Shown: piece by piece, positions 40,601 to 46,970 of the stretch | Numbering within the stretch: position 1 is the first letter of the stretch | How the letters are laid out: every line of letters starts with the position of its first letter | Assembly: GCA_902786725.1 (NCBI GenBank) | Contig: CADADP010000027.1 | Coordinates: 1 to 46,970, forward strand | Length of the DNA: 46,970 nucleotides | Direction: 5' to 3' | Source of the DNA: an uncultured Bacteroidales bacterium | GTDB taxonomy: Bacteria > Bacteroidota > Bacteroidia > Bacteroidales > Muribaculaceae | The notes under the pieces: model-generated | What the model was told of the DNA's origin: nothing | The model's input: the letters and a program-made list of their open reading frames with translations, nothing else | Database searches by the model: none | Program-made: the position numbers and the translations under genes

Positions 40601-41096
40601 CTATGGTGAACGAGGCCGGCGACGTGGCTCCCAGCACCTGACTGTTATACATGATTATGTACCAGTCGGTCAGCGCGTCGAAGTTGTATTTCGTGTCGCT
40701 GTTGAGAAACAGCTCCAGTGTCTCGCCGTAGAGGCGATGCGCCTCGTCACTCTTTAGGCGGGCTATCTGTTCCTCTCGGTTCCAGCGCACTATGCTCAAG
40801 TAATCCTTGTGGTTCTCGTAATCAAAGAACAACTGAGCCACATCCAGTGCGTTCGACACAAGGCGCTCATCCATCACAGTGCCGCGCAGGGCATTGTTGG
40901 CCAGATGCTCAAACGCGTTTTTCACCAGGTCTAGTTGTGCGAACGGACTTGGTATGGCCGTACGCGGATGCTCGCTGAACCCACCGTTTGGGTCCTTTAT
41001 CTGAGCTATGTCGTCGGCGGTGTATGGGGCCGTCTGTATCCAGTCGCTATTGCCCGAGCCTGAATTCTTGTTGCTGTAGGAAAGTACGTTGCTCAT
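37671..41096 (-). CDS. Hsp70/actin-fold protein with large novel N-terminal region
   Basis: 1141 residues from ATG 41096 (MSNVLSYSNKNSGS); the extension to 41177 runs into the tubulin-like gene. The N-terminal half (about 1-560) has no recognisable domain. The C-terminal half has an actin/Hsp70 ATP-binding core: phosphate-1 DFGTTNSHVEVAE near residue 580, phosphate-2 SIDIGGGTSDTVIYQ near 787 and adenosine motif IYFSGTGSKILNIV near 944. A helix-rich region and C-terminal part follow. The protein is similar in layout to SrfB-like or DnaK-like giant proteins, but I do not claim membership. It sits 50 bases after the tubulin-like gene and seven before the coiled-coil gene. An ATP-driven scaffold or assembly role is inferred from the fold. 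Confidence 0.85.
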   Translation of the reverse strand: MSNVLSYSNKNSGSGNSDWIQTAPYTADDIAQIKDPNGGFSEHPRTAIPSPFAQLDLVKNAFEHLANNALRGTVMDERLVSNALDVAQLFFDYENHKDYLSIVRWNREEQIARLKSDEAHRLYGETLELFLNSDTKYNFDALTDWYIIMYNSQVLGATSPASFTIAAPVQFQVEQIKVEQGVPLFSSPRALWQRDDDFVYYIFLLFNAFPSLRERVSKVYSYIFMNLEHIRRNKPGLFARITRAISDPKAFNREDCGKVQERLNQEFDPFSGDNEVTVLGAQLYHKRVTDIRTQATESDFVISPSIAQESAELPLVLRSNFNGSADNYKYLDKPWNSSTQVLANDVPIGERKLPDTSVAYPFVTTSDFLSENIVQLSSPIDTAHFFNGNLVARNGEHGYLLPLKPEFFRYFKAEDLTSRILGRNMMDLEESIDGSVTVTLRIPVRKKYIELTRTYFPVNDPSWTFNESRGTGRIVRAIMSAAVFPFVRTSAANAYTVLLTTMLCEASLKFLGNGFTQAGIDTQGKARTRETFGSTYYDVKGSFDFIEANVNAELGTFTGYILPLWQPYTETNKELIFAVDFGTTNSHVEVAERGHNSVPLTFTPNSGDTLIATLHRKGDNLQFADQLQNIEFLPSEIDNLYGFPLRTTLARNAKSNTTGSGMFSEVNIPFLYERQYFAGYNVTTNIKWRGDKELSMAFLREIIMLIRAKVLLENASLSKTRIVYFYPVSMSGSDRNALQSTWEALYRDFIAGNDAVAENLRCYPESIAPAYYYQGAEVAGSSFVSIDIGGGTSDTVIYQPSADRMSSVPVAISSFRFAGNAIFGDAFTDKDSDNNPLLQHYTTYFKRLIAQKPELAHLGSILDEIMQDKRSEDINAFLFSLENVEQLRSLREIDRSLYSYNTLLKNDSQRKLIFMYFYAAIIYYIASQMKHRNLERPKQIYFSGTGSKILNIVGNRELVREFTQSILERVFGTPYSEHFEIKIEEQSPKQITCRGGIRLENRRLDNQADTALFTPRNINSIKYCYSMLPDEHLTFSEVSSLETREQLVEKVREFNQFFVSLCDATVKDEFGIEPKVFTIFTTVLNNDLSNYLTAGIRAFLLTQNYNDTDEIQDVPFFYPVIGVIRHNLLSNLCNNVINKQQ

Positions 41097-41146
41097 ACTG
41101 TGTATCTTATTGCTGATTGTTTCTTTATTGTTTCGCCAAGGCGAGG

Positions 41147-42676
41147 TTAGTTGATGTTGTCGAAGCGTTCGGCGCAAATCTTCTCGGCCGCTTGGTCAAA
41201 GAGGTCAAGCAACTTTAGTGCCACGTTACCGTCGTCGTAGTCGTGGTTGTCGCGGCTAATGCGGTTCAGCTCAGCCTTTATCACATCGTTGTTAACCGAT
41301 TTGCTGCCGAAGAGCGTCTTCTTGGTCTTCACATTGAATATGGCTTCGCCCATGTTTTCCGCTCCCATGTTGAACAGGTGCACACTGCGTTGGTTGCCAA
41401 GCATCTCATGCAGCCACTCGGCATACGGGTTGAAGAACTGCGTGGTGAGCGTGCGGTAGAATTGCGAACTGAGGAACTCGCGTGTGATGCGTGGATTGTC
41501 CTCGGTGTAGCCCTGACCTATGTTGCCGGCAAATCCGGTGCGCAGATACATGAATAGCAGGTGCAATTTCACCAGCCGCCTGAAAATCAGTGCCCGTGTA
41601 CCTTTCCCCAAGGCAAAGAAGTCAATCTCGGCCGTGTCCTTGTCCAGCCCGTACTCAAAGGCCTTGGTGGGCAGTGGCAAGCCGTTGAAGTCGCTCAGAG
41701 AACTGTCGGCCATACCGGCAAATTTGAATGGTGCCAGCGCGCCTATAAGTTCTATGAAGTGCGCCGGGTCTTTCTGGTCGCGCTTGTCACCGGGGTCGTA
41801 TTCATACGGGCGCGATAGCACCTTGTCGCCCAGGTAGAATATAGCGTTGACACTACTGGCCTTGTTGCCCGTCAGCGTGTCGTCGTAGTATTCCAGTGCT
41901 GACTGGGTCTTGATTATGAAGTCGGCTGTGTCGATGCGCCGGTCGTTCGGGTCAAAACCTTTGTCAATCGAGAAATACGGTAGCACGGTCAGACCGCCTA
42001 TCGGCGCGCGTCGCAGAGCTTCCTTGTTGTTGAGGTCGATGTTCTGAGCCTGACGGATGTTCTTCACCATGATAGGGAAACCGGCGGCTCCGGTCCCTCC
42101 AAAAATGGAACTGATGAAGAAGATGCGGTCGCCGGCTGTGAAAGCGTTGGCAAACGCCTTAAACTCCTCGCTGTCCTTTATCTCGTTTAGTGCCACACTG
42201 CCAATGTTGGGCGAACCCACAAAACCTATGCTCATCTTGTTCTCCAACTGGTAGTCGGCAAACAGCAGCGACGTCAGGGCCTGATTGGCTTGGTTCATCG
42301 TGTCGTAACCTATGAACTCGCGGAACTTGTGGTGCTCCACCGCATTCAGGTTAAAGATGAACGAGTCGTCGATGGTGCGGGTGTTGGCCGCGGCCAGGTC
42401 GTGTAGCTTAACGATGCGATTGGCGAAGAAACCGCGGGCGTTCACCTTGTCGCCGTGCAACTGCTTGCGTATCTGGCAGTAGGCGTTCAGGAGCGATTCG
42501 GTGCGCTTCAGGTCGGCACACGACTTGTGCGGGTCTATAATCACCGGCACTATCTCTAAGTCGCTGAGCGGATTTCCGTTCTCGTCGATGGGCTTCACTC
42601 CAGCCGCCGATAACATTACCAGCGATTTCAAAACCCTCGAGCCTGTGCCTCCTATGGCAAAAATGAATAACTTCAT
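41147..42676 (-). CDS. Tubulin/FtsZ-superfamily protein (Tubulin_2-like)
   Basis: 509 residues. The first strand and glycine loop (MKLFIFAIGGTGSRVLKSLV, GGTGSR at 9-14) correspond to the start of the tubulin/FtsZ GTPase fold. The tubulin signature follows in the form FGGTGAAGFP (about 194-203), with SSIFGGTG at the T4-like loop. Residues beyond 210 are longer than in FtsZ and carry an unusual C-terminal region. Together these fit the 'tubulin-like' family seen in bacterial operons rather than the cell-division FtsZ. It is the third gene of the operon, between the four-helix membrane gene and the Hsp70-like gene. GTP binding and polymerisation are inferred from the fold. Confidence 0.82.
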   Translation of the reverse strand: MKLFIFAIGGTGSRVLKSLVMLSAAGVKPIDENGNPLSDLEIVPVIIDPHKSCADLKRTESLLNAYCQIRKQLHGDKVNARGFFANRIVKLHDLAAANTRTIDDSFIFNLNAVEHHKFREFIGYDTMNQANQALTSLLFADYQLENKMSIGFVGSPNIGSVALNEIKDSEEFKAFANAFTAGDRIFFISSIFGGTGAAGFPIMVKNIRQAQNIDLNNKEALRRAPIGGLTVLPYFSIDKGFDPNDRRIDTADFIIKTQSALEYYDDTLTGNKASSVNAIFYLGDKVLSRPYEYDPGDKRDQKDPAHFIELIGALAPFKFAGMADSSLSDFNGLPLPTKAFEYGLDKDTAEIDFFALGKGTRALIFRRLVKLHLLFMYLRTGFAGNIGQGYTEDNPRITREFLSSQFYRTLTTQFFNPYAEWLHEMLGNQRSVHLFNMGAENMGEAIFNVKTKKTLFGSKSVNNDVIKAELNRISRDNHDYDDGNVALKLLDLFDQAAEKICAERFDNIN

Positions 42677-42738
42677 AATAAGGATATTTCTGCGTCTTTT
42701 TTTCGTTTATTAATGCGTTTGGTTCAGTCTCTTCTTTG

Positions 42739-43185
42739 TTATTGCGGAATGGGCGTGTGGCGGCAGTTGCTGCTCCACCAGCGCATCGAAAATGATGCCA
42801 CAATGAAGAGAATGGCTGTTATGGCCAGATTCACCAGCTCAAAGTTGATCGACTCTGTGATATACATCAGGTCATTCTTCGCGAAAACGTAATCGTTCAG
42901 AGCATAGCACACAATGGGCGCGAGCAGAGTCACTATCGCCAGCGTCAGTAGCCAGTGGTACCAGCGGTCGAACCGCACCGAGTTAATCACAAAATAATAG
43001 ATTGCCGCCCCCATCCATGCCACACCGGCCGTTATCAGCGATACCGGCGTGTAGAGGCCCAAGTTAAAGAACTGGTCGCTGAAGCCCTGCGCGTAGTAGG
43101 CTGTTTCATACACATTCACGTTGAAAATGATGAAAAGTAGCGTTATCACCAGTCCGCATGCCAAATATATGATGTTTCGTTTCAT
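42739..43185 (-). CDS. Four-helix membrane protein
   Basis: 148 residues with four clear hydrophobic segments: about 5-24 (IIYLACGLVITLLFIIFNV), 48-68 (PVSLITAGVAWMGAAIYYFVI), 78-98 (HWLLTLAIVTLLAPIVCYAL) and 117-135 (VNLAITAILFIVASFSM). The N-terminal segment is not cleaved by any obvious signal peptidase site. It lies 32 bases after the lipoprotein gene and 62 bases before the tubulin-like gene. I recognise no family. A likely role is the inner-membrane part of the operon's complex, which is inference. Confidence 0.75.
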   Translation of the reverse strand: MKRNIIYLACGLVITLLFIIFNVNVYETAYYAQGFSDQFFNLGLYTPVSLITAGVAWMGAAIYYFVINSVRFDRWYHWLLTLAIVTLLAPIVCYALNDYVFAKNDLMYITESINFELVNLAITAILFIVASFSMRWWSSNCRHTPIPQ

Positions 43186-43217
43186 TTTCCTGTTGTTATG
43201 ATTATTTGACTGATTTG

Positions 43218-44672
43218 TTATTTCTGCAGTTTAATTTCTATTGTGGCGTAGTTGTCGTTGCCGGTGGAGAAGGCGTTGAAAATGCCCTCCATAAAGTGCG
43301 ACAGCCCGAAAGTGGTGCTGGCAAAGTTGCCGGCGGTTGAGCGTGTGTCGTCGGCCGACGTGGCTTCTCTTATCCATTGCGGGAACTCGTTGCGAAGCGA
43401 AATCACCACGTCGTCGCGCTGGCTCTTGTATGTGCCGGTTACGGTGATGATATGGCTCTTGCCGCTTAGCGCCTCGCGGGTGTTGCCGTTAATCATTTGT
43501 TCCTCAATGGGCGCAATCGCAATCTTAAAGTCGTTTTGCGAGCGCACGGTGTAGTTGGCCGCGTTTGTCAGGAAGTCCTCGTCCTTGTTAAGGCTTTTCA
43601 AGTCGGCGGCAATGGCAAATGTGAACACATCGGTCTGGCGGTCACCCTCGCAGTTGGTGAGTGTGGACTTGTCGGCGCGCGAAATGCGGAAACGTCCGCG
43701 GTTATTGTCCCAGTCGGGTATCACGCAGTAGTTCACGTTGGCCTCGGCTTGGTTAAACCTGAATGTGTGCTCGGCCACGGCCGGCGTGAGGAAATTGTGG
43801 AAGTCGGGGTCAGAGGCCACGCGGTCCATAACCTCAGTGTCGGCAATCATTATCAGATAGAATGGCCGCAATCCGTTGTAAGCGAACGGATTGTTGTTAT
43901 AGGGGTAGTACTTGCCTTCGTAGTCGCCGCTTAGCTGGTTCACTATCACCGATTTGCCCTTATAGCGTCTGAAAATGGCTGTGGCCAGACTGTTCTCCTC
44001 GTTGAATATCTTGGCGGCCGACACTCCGACGGTGTTGCTCGGCGAATATATCATGTCGGTTACCAGAACCGAGATGTTGCCGTCGGTTTGAGCCTCAAGT
44101 ATCTTGTTGAAAATCAAATTGAAGTCGGTATATGACGGGTTCCCGATTGATGCCGTTGATGCATAGATGTTGCGGTCTTGCAGAAACGATTCTATCGAGC
44201 CTTCGTAGGGGTATATGTTGTCGTTCACTATCTTTATGCTCACGTTCTCATGCTCAGGGAAGTAGTTAATCATGTCGTTCACCGATTTCTTCAGTTGCCC
44301 GCGCCCCGACGATGTGTCATAAGGTACCATGCTTCCGCTACGCTCAAAATAGATGGTGAGCGATATCGGGCAGGAAAGGTACTTGGATATGTCCCACGAC
44401 AATGGCGGGCGCACCTGTGAACCCACTTTCATTATCAGCGCGTTGAGCGCTTCGGCGTTGATTTCACCGTCGTCGCGAAGCAGAAACTGGTACTGCTCCG
44501 GGTTGTTGTGTATAATCGATGCTATGGAATCGAACTGGGTCTGCGTGGTGTCTCCGGTGAGTAGCGCGGTGCGAATGGCGCGTTCTATCGGCGATGTGGA
44601 GCATGAGACCAGTGCCACATGACCTATCGCCATCGCCGCCACCCATATCATTATGTGTTTTAACTTTATCAT
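43218..44672 (-). CDS. Lipoprotein with von Willebrand A-like domain
   Basis: 484 residues from ATG 44672; the extension to 44702 is not signal-like. The signal peptide ends at the lipobox VALVSC, so the lipidated Cys is residue 24. Residues about 100-300 look like a von Willebrand A domain: SLTIYFERSGSM near 104-115 holds a MIDAS-like DxSxS in the form ExSGS, with Glu at the usual Asp position, and SVLVTDMIYSPS near 200-212 holds the threonine-Asp motif. The rest is a mixed beta domain of unknown family. It heads the operon, with a divergent LolD-type gene on the other strand. An adhesive or protein-binding role on the outer or inner leaflet is inferred. Confidence 0.8.
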   Translation of the reverse strand: MIKLKHIMIWVAAMAIGHVALVSCSTSPIERAIRTALLTGDTTQTQFDSIASIIHNNPEQYQFLLRDDGEINAEALNALIMKVGSQVRPPLSWDISKYLSCPISLTIYFERSGSMVPYDTSSGRGQLKKSVNDMINYFPEHENVSIKIVNDNIYPYEGSIESFLQDRNIYASTASIGNPSYTDFNLIFNKILEAQTDGNISVLVTDMIYSPSNTVGVSAAKIFNEENSLATAIFRRYKGKSVIVNQLSGDYEGKYYPYNNNPFAYNGLRPFYLIMIADTEVMDRVASDPDFHNFLTPAVAEHTFRFNQAEANVNYCVIPDWDNNRGRFRISRADKSTLTNCEGDRQTDVFTFAIAADLKSLNKDEDFLTNAANYTVRSQNDFKIAIAPIEEQMINGNTREALSGKSHIITVTGTYKSQRDDVVISLRNEFPQWIREATSADDTRSTAGNFASTTFGLSHFMEGIFNAFSTGNDNYATIEIKLQK

Positions 44673-44701
44673 TTCTGTGCCTATTACTGCGTTTAAACCC
44701 A

Positions 44702-44709
44702 CAAAATTA
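44702..44709 (-). promoter_or_regulatory. Putative -7 box for the six-gene operon
   Basis: TAATTTTG on the minus strand matches TAnnTTTG, 30 bases upstream of ATG 44672. A -33 box at the usual distance is not clear. Confidence 0.4.
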
Positions 44710-44762
44710 AGAAAATCTTGTGATAATTAGATGCTTTTCGCAATATTTATAGCATTTTTTTG

Positions 44763-44770
44763 TAACTTTG
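44763..44770 (+). promoter_or_regulatory. Putative -7 box for the LolD-type gene
   Basis: TAACTTTG fits the -7 consensus only ten bases upstream of ATG 44780, so the transcript would be almost leaderless. The -33 region (TTTTCG near 44735-44740) is weak. Confidence 0.35.
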
Positions 44771-44779
44771 TGCTCATTA

Positions 44780-45445
44780 ATGATACAGGCAAGAGACATA
44801 ACCAAGCGATTTGGAACCCTCGAGGTGCTTCGTGGTGTGGACGTTGACATCAGGGAGTGTGAAGTCGTGGGTATAGTGGGCCCCAGCGGCGCAGGCAAGA
44901 CTACGCTGCTGCAGATTTTGGGCACGCTCGACACCCCCGATTCCGGCTCTGTGAAAATTAATGATGTTGACGTGGTGAAACTGCGTGGAAAGGAATTGGC
45001 GAGATTTCGCAATCGCAATATCGGATTCGTGTTCCAGTTCCATCAGTTGTTACCGGAATTTTCCACGCTCGAGAACGTGATGATACCGGCCCTGATTAGT
45101 GGCGCCGGGCGTGCCGATGCCGAAAAGCGAGCGGCTGAACTGCTCGAATATATGGGCCTCTCCGGACGACTTACTCACAAACCGGCGCAACTTAGCGGCG
45201 GTGAGCGGCAGCGCGTGGCTGTGGCTCGAGCGCTGGTCAATAGCCCCAAGGTGGTGCTGGCCGATGAGCCGAGCGGAAGCCTCGACTCGCAGAATAAGCG
45301 TGAACTGCACCAACTCTTTTTCAAGTTGCGTGAGGAACTGCGCCAGACGTTTGTTATTGTCACTCACGATGAGACATTGGCGGCCGAGTGCGACCGCGTG
45401 CTGCACATGCGCGACGGCGTTATAGTTGCCCCGGGCGAGCCGTAA
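44780..45445 (+). CDS. LolD-type ABC transporter ATP-binding protein
   Basis: 221 residues from ATG 44780; the TTG at 44768 is inside the promoter box and is rejected. Walker A is GPSGAGKTT (34-42), the Q-loop lies in [14 protein letters not shown], the signature is LSGGERQR, and Walker B is [12 protein letters not shown] with the switch His in VIVTHDE. All motifs are intact. The sequence fits LolD/MacB-type ATPases that drive FtsX-like permeases, which extract lipoproteins from the inner membrane or export peptides. The LolC/E-type permease at 12211 is the nearest candidate partner in this window. The NigD-like gene follows 33 bases on. Confidence 0.93.
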   Translation: MIQARDITKRFGTLEVLRGVDVDIRECEVVGIVGPSGAGKTTLLQILGTLDTPDSGSVKINDVDVVKLRGKELARFRNRNIGFVFQFHQLLPEFSTLENVMIPALISGAGRADAEKRAAELLEYMGLSGRLTHKPAQLSGGERQRVAVARALVNSPKVVLADEPSGSLDSQNKRELHQLFFKLREELRQTFVIVTHDETLAAECDRVLHMRDGVIVAPGEP

Positions 45446-45478
45446 TCTCCAAGTGTGTATAATTGACGAATTTCCTCA

Positions 45479-46147
45479 ATGAAATCGCGTTTCCCCCACA
45501 TATCGTTCTTCCTTATGGCGGCAGCATTGCTGGCGCTTGGTTCGTGTGGCAACGACGAGGCTGTTAACAGCGCTCTCGAGGATTTTCGCCTGGATATAGT
45601 CACCTATAAGGATTATAGCGAATCTTCCGCCCTTTTCCAGTATGTGGACCGCGATGGCTCTGTTACCGAGCTTGTGGCAAATGGTATAGCCGAGCCTGAA
45701 ATAAAGCGCGACCACAGGGTGCTTATGCGATACAAAGTCACAAACGAGAAACACGACCGGGCTCAGATAGCCGTTTACGGTATCACGGGCATCATAAGCG
45801 ACTCGCTTAGGGTGAATAGCTCTCCAATTGCGCAGTACGATATGCACCGGATAAGGCTTCGGAGCATCTGGCAGACAGGCGAGTTTATCAACGTCCGTTG
45901 CCAAGTGGAATACACCGGAAAAGCACGTTCATTCTATCTCCTGATGGATGCCGACACTGCCGGCGACGAAGTGGTGGACTGCTACTTGGTTCACGATCTG
46001 CTGGACAAAGAGCCTCTGCACTGGCGCGACTGTTACGCGTCGTTCAATGTGGCGGCTCTCATCAAGCGAATGTCGTGCAAGGCTATTCGTGTTCACCTCA
46101 CCGATGTGGTCCGCCCCGATGTGGAAGAATATATTTTTTACAAATAG
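45479..46147 (+). CDS. NigD-like lipoprotein
   Basis: 222 residues with a signal peptide and lipobox LALGSC, so Cys23 is lipidated. The body has the two-part beta-sandwich layout seen in NigD-like proteins of Bacteroidetes, with the C-terminal part AALIKRMSCKAIRVHLTDVV and the piece WRDCYASFNVA. It lies 33 bases after the LolD-type gene and may be cotranscribed. Its role is not known; family members are envelope lipoproteins. Confidence 0.7.
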   Translation: MKSRFPHISFFLMAAALLALGSCGNDEAVNSALEDFRLDIVTYKDYSESSALFQYVDRDGSVTELVANGIAEPEIKRDHRVLMRYKVTNEKHDRAQIAVYGITGIISDSLRVNSSPIAQYDMHRIRLRSIWQTGEFINVRCQVEYTGKARSFYLLMDADTAGDEVVDCYLVHDLLDKEPLHWRDCYASFNVAALIKRMSCKAIRVHLTDVVRPDVEEYIFYK

Positions 46148-46153
46148 ATTGAG

Positions 46154-46189
46154 GAAAATGCTGTTTCTCCTTGTGAACACGGCATTTTC
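46154..46189 (+). terminator. Terminator hairpin after the NigD-like gene
   Basis: GAAAATGC (46154-46161) and GCATTTTC (46182-46189) form a perfect 8-bp stem, and TGTT with AACA can add inner pairs. It begins seven bases past the stop codon. The following T-run is weak. Confidence 0.5.
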
Positions 46190-46236
46190 AACTCAGTGGA
46201 ATATTAAAAAATTTTTAAACAAAAACATAACAGAAA

Positions 46237-46560
46237 ATGGCAAACGACAATCATCCAAAACAGGGACAAATTCAAATCGAAGTTCCCAACGACGAAATGC
46301 AAGGACGTTACGCTAATTTGGCTGTAATCAGTCATGGACCTAACGACTTCTTTATTGATATGATTCTGCTGGCTCCCAATGCCCCCAAGGCCCGCGTGCA
46401 AAGCCGGAATATTATGACTCCCGAGAACGCAAAGCAACTGCTGGCTGCCCTGCAGGAGAACGTTAGAAAATACGAGATGGCTTATGGCGAGATTGTACCG
46501 CGCACGCCGGGTAATGGCAATGGCCCCATCAATTTCACAATACCTAAGGGACAAGCCTGA
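46237..46560 (+). CDS. DUF3467 family protein
   Basis: 107 residues. The segments GQIQIEVPNDEMQGRYANLAVI, SHGPNDFFIDMILLAP and ARVQSRNIMTPENAKQLLAALQENVRKYE are characteristic of DUF3467, small conserved proteins of Bacteroidetes and some other groups. A beta-sheet followed by an amphipathic helix is suggested. It lies between the NigD-like gene and cysS. Function is unknown. Confidence 0.88.
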   Translation: MANDNHPKQGQIQIEVPNDEMQGRYANLAVISHGPNDFFIDMILLAPNAPKARVQSRNIMTPENAKQLLAALQENVRKYEMAYGEIVPRTPGNGNGPINFTIPKGQA

Positions 46561-46585
46561 AGATAAACTGATAATAATCTGAATT

Positions 46586-46970
46586 ATGCTGATTTATAAC
46601 ACACTCACAAGGCAAAAGGAACGCTTTGTACCCATTCACGAGGGTCGGGTGGGAATGTATGTGTGCGGCCCCACGGTCTATGGCGACCCGCATCTGGGCC
46701 ACGCGCGCCCGTCGATAACCTTTGATGTCCTTTTCCGATATCTCAAGCAGCAGGGATACAAAGTGCGCTACGTGAGAAATATTACCGATGTGGGCCACCT
46801 TGAGCATGATGCCGACGATGGCGAGGATAAAATAGCCAAGAAAGCCCGCCTGGAGCAACTCGAGCCCATGGAAGTGGCTCAGTACTACACCAACCGCTAC
46901 CATGCCGCCATGGCCGCGCTCAACGTGTTGCCGCCCAGCATCGAGCCTCATGCCACAGGGCACATTATCG
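46586..46970 (+). CDS. cysS: Cysteinyl-tRNA synthetase, N-terminal part
   Basis: The gene starts at ATG 46586 and runs off the window end, so about 128 residues are visible. The start [16 protein letters not shown] is followed by [18 protein letters not shown], which holds the zinc-ligand Cys and the HIGH-like HLGH of class I synthetases. YVRNITDVG and [10 protein letters not shown] follow. The enzyme charges tRNA-Cys with cysteine. The window ends before the KMSKS region. It follows the DUF3467 gene with 25 bases between. Confidence 0.95.
   Translation, partial: MLIYNTLTRQKERFVPIHEGRVGMYVCGPTVYGDPHLGHARPSITFDVLFRYLKQQGYKVRYVRNITDVGHLEHDADDGEDKIAKKARLEQLEPMEVAQYYTNRYHAAMAALNVLPPSIEPHATGHII

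Noticed and set aside
1-46970. Insertion sequence, phage, integrase or CRISPR-Cas genes
   Set aside because: None were seen. All larger frames belong to ordinary or operon-linked genes, and no terminal inverted repeats with duplicated targets were found by eye.

Overview
This window looks like chromosome from a member of the Bacteroidales with moderately high GC. A Muribaculaceae-like gut or fecal lineage is the best guess, but no 16S gene is present to confirm it. The evidence is: promoters of the Bacteroidetes type (TTG or TTTG, about 20 bases, then TAnnTTTG); a SusC-like plug and OMP beta-barrel protein; a GH106-like glycosidase; PCMD and NigD-like proteins; C-terminal tails of the type IX secretion or 'GQRV...NGRK' kind; and a carboxynorspermidine synthase. 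No transposase, integrase, phage gene or CRISPR array was seen. Most reading frames are intact, with short operons on both strands.

Layout. (1) 1-3100, plus: the end of a coiled-coil gene, a membrane protein with 25 perfect PAPQ repeats, and a WG-repeat secreted protein. (2) 3240-4133, minus: serine O-acetyltransferase, separated from the previous gene by a strong hairpin. (3) 4350-8745, plus: a two-gene FtsX-type ABC exporter and a large outer-membrane beta-barrel protein, ending at a 16-bp perfect-stem terminator. (4) 8872-17362, minus: a GH106-like glycosidase, a LolC/E-type permease and rbfA, then an operon of DUF2851, PCMD protein, aroQ and O-methyltransferase. (5) 17620-23973, minus: a very large secreted amidase/beta-propeller protein, a PD40 propeller protein and UDP-glucose dehydrogenase. 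(6) 24153-30025: three secreted repeat proteins with related C-terminal modules, two on plus and one giant parallel beta-helix protein on minus. (7) 30401-36030: tRNA-Phe(GAA) with promoter and terminator, carboxynorspermidine synthase, mgtE, rsmA/ksgA, a flippase-like membrane protein and a small membrane protein. (8) 36296-44672, minus: a compact six-gene operon described below. (9) 44780-46970, plus: LolD-type ATPase, NigD-like lipoprotein, DUF3467 protein and the 5' part of cysS.

The most interesting part is the six-gene minus-strand operon at 36296-44672. In transcription order it encodes a lipoprotein with a von Willebrand A-like domain, a four-helix membrane protein, a tubulin/FtsZ-superfamily protein, a 1141-residue protein with a large unrecognised N-terminal half and an Hsp70/actin-fold C-terminal half, a signal-anchored coiled-coil membrane protein, and a zinc-ribbon plus FtsK-gamma-like winged-helix protein with a C-terminal membrane tail. 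Having a tubulin-like and an actin/Hsp70-like NTPase side by side with an envelope adhesion-type domain suggests an envelope-spanning machine that is not part of ordinary cell division. Its function cannot be read from sequence alone.

Coordinates of starts were chosen by eye from family alignments, signal peptides and overlaps. Promoter and terminator calls are by motif and hairpin only.
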